From positions 248,001 to 312,000 of the forward strand of contig NZ_RWGU01000051.1 in the NCBI RefSeq assembly GCF_003944755.1: a DNA stretch of 64,000 bases. The letters are read 5' to 3'. The position numbers were made by a program, and so were the translations under genes. Below are positions 60,912 to 64,000 of the stretch, one piece after another. Numbering within the stretch: the stretch's first letter is position 1; every line of letters begins with the position of its first letter. This DNA is from Rhodovulum robiginosum (lineage in GTDB: Bacteria; Pseudomonadota; Alphaproteobacteria; Rhodobacterales; Rhodobacteraceae). The notes under the pieces are model-generated. The model was not told where the DNA came from and ran no database searches. It saw only the letters and a program-made list of their open reading frames with translations.

Positions 60912-61982
60912 TCAATGGCTGAGCGCGCCCTCGTATTGCAGGATCGCCGCCTCCGAGGCATCGAGATTGCGCCGGGCGAAATCACCATAGCAATAGGGAT
61001 CGTGCGCCAGCATCGGGAATACCTCGATCAGCGCGTCGCGCTGGTCGCCGGGCACCGTGTCGAGCGAGGTGTTGGCCGGGTGGAAGCTTTCGGTTTCGAC
61101 CCCGTTGGCCCAGACGATCTGGTGACGTTCCAGCATCAGATGCACATAGGTGACCTCGCTCAGCGTGTGGTCGACCAGGATCGTGCGGTCGTTCAGCAGA
61201 TCCCCCGCCGCGACCAGCACCTCGGGCGTCTGGAACAGCACCTCCGCCGCGCGGCCCCGCACCAGAACCCGGTGCTGGGGCGACACGATCAGGTCGCCCT
61301 CGGGCCGCTCGGCGCCCAGCGCGCCCGACCGGATGCGGATCGGGCGAAGCTGCGGCATGGCGTATAGCCGGGCGCCGCTCATCCGGCGCTGGCCGACCCA
61401 AAGGATCTCCTGCACGCCGTCGTCCTTGGTCTGGATACGGTCGCCCGGGGCCAGCGTCTCGACCGGCACGGGCCCCTCGGGCGTGTCGATCCGGGTGCCC
61501 GCGGCAAAGCAGATCACACCGGGCGGCACGTCGCCTATCTGATGCACCGGCGGCGCTTCGGCAATCTCGCGCACCACCCACAGCTCGACCCCCGCCGGCG
61601 GCATCTCGCCGAGAAACATCAACAGCGGCGGGCGCCCCGCCCCGGTGGGGATCTGGGTGCCGGTGTAGCTGGACATGCCGTCGGTGACGACGAAGGCCCG
61701 GTCGCGCAGAGGCCCGCTCAGCGCCGCGGTTTCCTCCGGTCCCGGATCGATGGCCATTCCCACCAGGCGCCGCACCGACCGTGCGGCGCGCTGGCGCAAC
61801 TCCTCTGTCCCGGACGCATTGCCGAGTGGCAGGATGTCCGCTGGCCCGTCGACGCGCGTGGCCTGCCCCGACCACGCCCATGACGCACCCACGCGCAACG
61901 CCTCGACCGGCGCCGCCGCGACCCCATCCACTTCTGTTTGCGCCCAGGAAACGACAAACGTGCCGCGAAAGCCCGCTTTCAT
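60912..61982 (-). CDS. Hint (Hedgehog/intein) domain-containing protein
   Basis: A 356-residue protein. Residues about 160-300 form a Hint domain: CFAAGTRIDTPEGPVPVETL with the Cys nucleophile, GDRIQTKDDGVQEILWVGQR, IVSPQHRVLVRG with its His, and ETVTYVHLML-type end. The N-terminal 150 residues (TFVVSWAQTEVDGV) have no recognised domain. Such proteins are frequent in Rhodobacterales and often exported, but self-splicing is not shown and no C-extein motif is clear. ATG 61982 is chosen as the first ATG; ribosome site weak. Confidence 0.85.
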   Translation of the reverse strand: MKAGFRGTFVVSWAQTEVDGVAAAPVEALRVGASWAWSGQATRVDGPADILPLGNASGTEELRQRAARSVRRLVGMAIDPGPEETAALSGPLRDRAFVVTDGMSSYTGTQIPTGAGRPPLLMFLGEMPPAGVELWVVREIAEAPPVHQIGDVPPGVICFAAGTRIDTPEGPVPVETLAPGDRIQTKDDGVQEILWVGQRRMSGARLYAMPQLRPIRIRSGALGAERPEGDLIVSPQHRVLVRGRAAEVLFQTPEVLVAAGDLLNDRTILVDHTLSEVTYVHLMLERHQIVWANGVETESFHPANTSLDTVPGDQRDALIEVFPMLAHDPYCYGDFARRNLDASEAAILQYEGALSH

Positions 61983-62094
61983 ACCTGTAGCCCGCCTCAA
62001 TTCGTTTTTTATTACGAAACGGTTAACACGCGAAGCTCATCCGGGAAAGAGGCAGGGGCGAGAAAGCGAATCGCGGCCAAAAATTGCGGGCAAA

Positions 62095-62103
62095 TTATCC
62101 ACA
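62095..62103 (+). other. Single consensus DnaA box TTATCCACA
   Basis: A perfect DnaA-box 9-mer lies between the Hint gene and the SDR gene. No second box or AT-rich unwinding region is near, so it is not taken as an origin. Confidence 0.4.
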
Positions 62104-62148
62104 GGCTGTTGCCCCGGCACAACGCGCGCCGGGGCGGGCGGGCCGGTT

Positions 62149-62907
62149 TCAGATCGATCCGGCCTCGACCATGTAGTTGTTCGCCGTGCACATTTCCGCG
62201 TCGTCGGAGGCCAGGAACAGCACCATGCGCGCCACGTGGACCGGCTCGATCAGGTCGGGCAGGCATTGCCGGGCGCGGTGCGTCTCCAGCTTTTCCGGCG
62301 TGACCCACAGCGCCTTTTGCCGCTCGGTCATGATCCAGCCCGGTACCACCGTGTTGACGCGGATGCGGTGAGGCCCCAGTTCGCGCGCCATCGAACGGGT
62401 CAGCCCGTGCACAGCCGCCTTGGCCGTGGCATAGACCGGCAGGCCCCCCACCGCCTCCCACCACGAATTCGAGCCGAGATTGACGATCGACCCGCGACCG
62501 GCGGCGATCATGTCCGGCGCCACCGCCTGGATCGCGAAGTACATGTGCCGCAGATTGGTGGCGATGCGCTCGTCCCAATAGTCGGGCGTCACGTCCGCCC
62601 AGGCGTGGCGGTCGTCGCGCGCGGCGTTGTTGACCAGCACCTCGGCCGGCCCCAGCCGCGCCTTCAGGCCCGCGACCGCGCGGTTCAGCGCCGCGATGTC
62701 GCGCAGATCGCACAGTTCGTAATCGACCGCGCCCTGCACCCGCGCCGCCAGGTCGGCGCTGGCCTGCGCGTCGAAATCGACAAAGCCCACCCGGCTGCCC
62801 TGCGCCGCGAAGGCGGCCACGATCTCGGCGCCGATCCCCGACGCGCCGCCGGTCACCAGCACAGTCTTGCCCCCGAGGCTTGGATAGTGTGCGAAACGTT
62901 CACTCAT
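62149..62907 (-). CDS. SDR family NAD(P)-dependent oxidoreductase, sugar-dehydrogenase-like
   Basis: A 252-residue classical short-chain dehydrogenase: VLVTGGASGIGAEIVAAF cofactor motif, NNAARDD, the catalytic Ser in VNLGSNSWWEAVGG, YATAK (YxxxK), and RVNTVVPGWIMTER. The pattern recalls L-fucose, galactose or arabinose 1-dehydrogenases. ATG 62907 follows CCAGGAC. It is downstream of a DeoR-type repressor on the same strand, which fits a sugar-catabolic role, unproven. Confidence 0.9.
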   Translation of the reverse strand: MSERFAHYPSLGGKTVLVTGGASGIGAEIVAAFAAQGSRVGFVDFDAQASADLAARVQGAVDYELCDLRDIAALNRAVAGLKARLGPAEVLVNNAARDDRHAWADVTPDYWDERIATNLRHMYFAIQAVAPDMIAAGRGSIVNLGSNSWWEAVGGLPVYATAKAAVHGLTRSMARELGPHRIRVNTVVPGWIMTERQKALWVTPEKLETHRARQCLPDLIEPVHVARMVLFLASDDAEMCTANNYMVEAGSI

Positions 62908-63106
62908 GTCCTGGTCCGCTCCCGTCCCTTGCAGCGGCGCGGCGTGGCGCGCCTTGACCCATGTCCGATGATAGCGAAGAGATCCGCCGATCCCAAGCCG
63001 GAGCAGCCCGCGGCCGCGACCCGACAAAGGATCGGCGTCGCCTCTTTCCGGTTGTCGATGCGATCGGGCCTCGCTGGCGCCATGGCCGTCCAACGTCCGC
63101 CCCCCC

Positions 63107-63155
63107 GCTTCTTCTGGCGCTAAATATCCCGGGGGTCCGGGGGCAGGGCCCCCGG
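63107..63155 (-). repeat. Intergenic repeat copy 2
   Basis: On the minus strand: hairpin CCGGGGGC-CCT-GCCCCCGG (63155-63137), then CCCCCGG, GGATATTT and CCAGAAGAAGC, matching copy 1 at 25550-25620 in parts and order. It starts 17 bp after the stop of the DeoR-type gene and is followed by about 200 bp before the SDR start. Confidence 0.7.
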
Positions 63156-63171
63156 CGGGCCGCACGCTGCC

Positions 63172-63948
63172 TCAGCGGTCGCCGTCCGCCTCGGCGATCA
63201 CCACTTCGGTGCCCCATTCCGCGCAGCGCCGCTGCAAGTCCGGCGGCAGCGGCCGGTCGGTAAAGACCGTGTCGATCTCGGCCAGCGAGGCGATCCGCGC
63301 CGGGGCCGTGCGCTGGCGCTTGGACTGGTCGGCGACCAGGAAGGTCCGCCGCGACTGGCGCAGGATCGCCTGGCTGACGCCGACCTCCTGAATGTCGAAA
63401 TCCAGCATGTCGCCGTCGCGGTCCAGCGCCGAACAGCCGATCACCGCCAGGTCGAACTTGAACTGGCCGATCGTGCCCGCCGCGAGAGAGCCGACAAGCC
63501 CGCCATCGGTGCGGCGCAGCTGTCCGCCGGTGACGATGATCTCGCAGTCGCGGTTGGCCACCAGGATGTTGGCCACGTTCATGTTGTTGGTCACGACCAT
63601 CAGGTTGCGGTGGTGCAGCAGTTCGCGGGCGACGGCCTCGGTGCTGGTCCCGATATTGAGAAACAGCGAGGCGTCGCCGGGCACGCGCGCGGCGCAGGCC
63701 CGCGCGATGGCCGCCTTGGCATCGGCATTCAGCGCGCGGCGTTCCTGGTAGCCGATATTGGTGGTGCCCGAGGGCAGGATCGCGCCACCATGCACGCGCT
63801 CCAGCCGGCCCGCCTCGGCCAGCTCCGTCAGGTCGCGGCGGATGGTCTGTAGCGTGACGCCGAACCGCGCGGCCAGGTCATCGACCGTGACCTTGCCCTC
63901 GCGCCGCGCGATCTCGAGTATTTCGGGGTGCCGGAAGGTTTGCGACAT
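63172..63948 (-). CDS. DeoR/GlpR family transcriptional regulator
   Basis: A 258-residue repressor: N-terminal DeoR helix-turn-helix (GKVTVDDLAARFGVTLQTIRRDL) and a C-terminal sugar-phosphate-binding domain (LNIGTSTEAVAREL, TNNMNVANIL, DLAVIGCSALDRDGDMLDFD). ATG 63948 follows CGAGGCTC. Proteins of this group sense phosphorylated sugars or glycerol-3-phosphate. It probably controls the downstream SDR gene and other sugar genes outside the window. Confidence 0.93.
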   Translation of the reverse strand: MSQTFRHPEILEIARREGKVTVDDLAARFGVTLQTIRRDLTELAEAGRLERVHGGAILPSGTTNIGYQERRALNADAKAAIARACAARVPGDASLFLNIGTSTEAVARELLHHRNLMVVTNNMNVANILVANRDCEIIVTGGQLRRTDGGLVGSLAAGTIGQFKFDLAVIGCSALDRDGDMLDFDIQEVGVSQAILRQSRRTFLVADQSKRQRTAPARIASLAEIDTVFTDRPLPPDLQRRCAEWGTEVVIAEADGDR

Positions 63949-64000
63949 GAGCCTCGCCGTTTTTTCATGTCTTCGCATTCCTGCGCCGGGCCGGCAAGCC

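Noticed and set aside
62095-62103. DnaA box as evidence of a replication origin
   Set aside because: Only one box, no cluster, no dnaA/dnaN or parAB genes and no unwinding region nearby.

Overview
The window is GC-rich chromosomal DNA from an alphaproteobacterium, most likely a Rhodobacteraceae/Roseobacter-type marine or halotolerant bacterium. This is inferred from several things: an NDUFA9-type complex I protein; TTT and TRAP solute transporters with secreted binding proteins; the urease operon with DUF1127 and His-rich UreE; an Anbu proteasome-homologue locus; and tightly overlapping ATGA/GTGA gene junctions. I see no insertion sequence, prophage or CRISPR array.

Layout. 1-4865: a sensor histidine kinase (cut by the window edge) and a PhnD-like periplasmic binding protein, divergent from a tctCBA tripartite tricarboxylate transporter. 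5124-12859: a small secreted protein, then a minus-strand operon (TRAP transporter DctQMP, an HcnABC-like three-subunit amine/imino-acid dehydrogenase, RidA) facing its LysR regulator. 13242-16584: lytic transglycosylase, tRNA-Leu(CAG), NDUFA9-like protein, UppP. 16808-23344: glutamate synthase gltD and gltB with a GFA-family gene between them. 23500-26661: DUF1269 protein, MtgA, GST, QueG. 26639-29802: DUF4198 and three HupE/UreJ-like membrane proteins, likely for nickel uptake. 29865-32654: EamA transporter, a degenerate stretch, and a sigma-54 gene.

32702-39403 is an Anbu locus: DUF2126 transglutaminase-like protein, circularly permuted ATP-grasp, alpha-E protein and proteasome-like Anbu. 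It is followed by a ferredoxin-reductase pseudogene. A second ATP-grasp system lies at 39918-42378 (aspartoacylase-like, RimK, RimB-like protease). 42475-48649: a thioesterase, then the urease operon ureD-A-(54-aa ORF)-B-C-(DUF1127)-E-F-G.

48646-56009 is the most distinctive region and appears to be a complete glucosylglycerol locus. GghA hydrolase and GalU lie on the minus strand. GpsA, a HAD phosphatase and GgpS lie on the plus strand and end at a strong terminator. Together they would supply glycerol-3-phosphate and activated glucose, join them, dephosphorylate the product, and recycle this osmolyte. 56210-59162: coupled extensin-like, tyrC-type and hisC genes. 59610-64000: GDCCVxC protein, rpsD, a Hint-domain protein, an SDR dehydrogenase and a DeoR-family regulator.

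Functional links: nickel uptake (26.6-29.8 kb) probably feeds urease (43-48.6 kb), urease ammonia can enter glutamate through GltBD, and two peptide-ligase systems lie next to each other.
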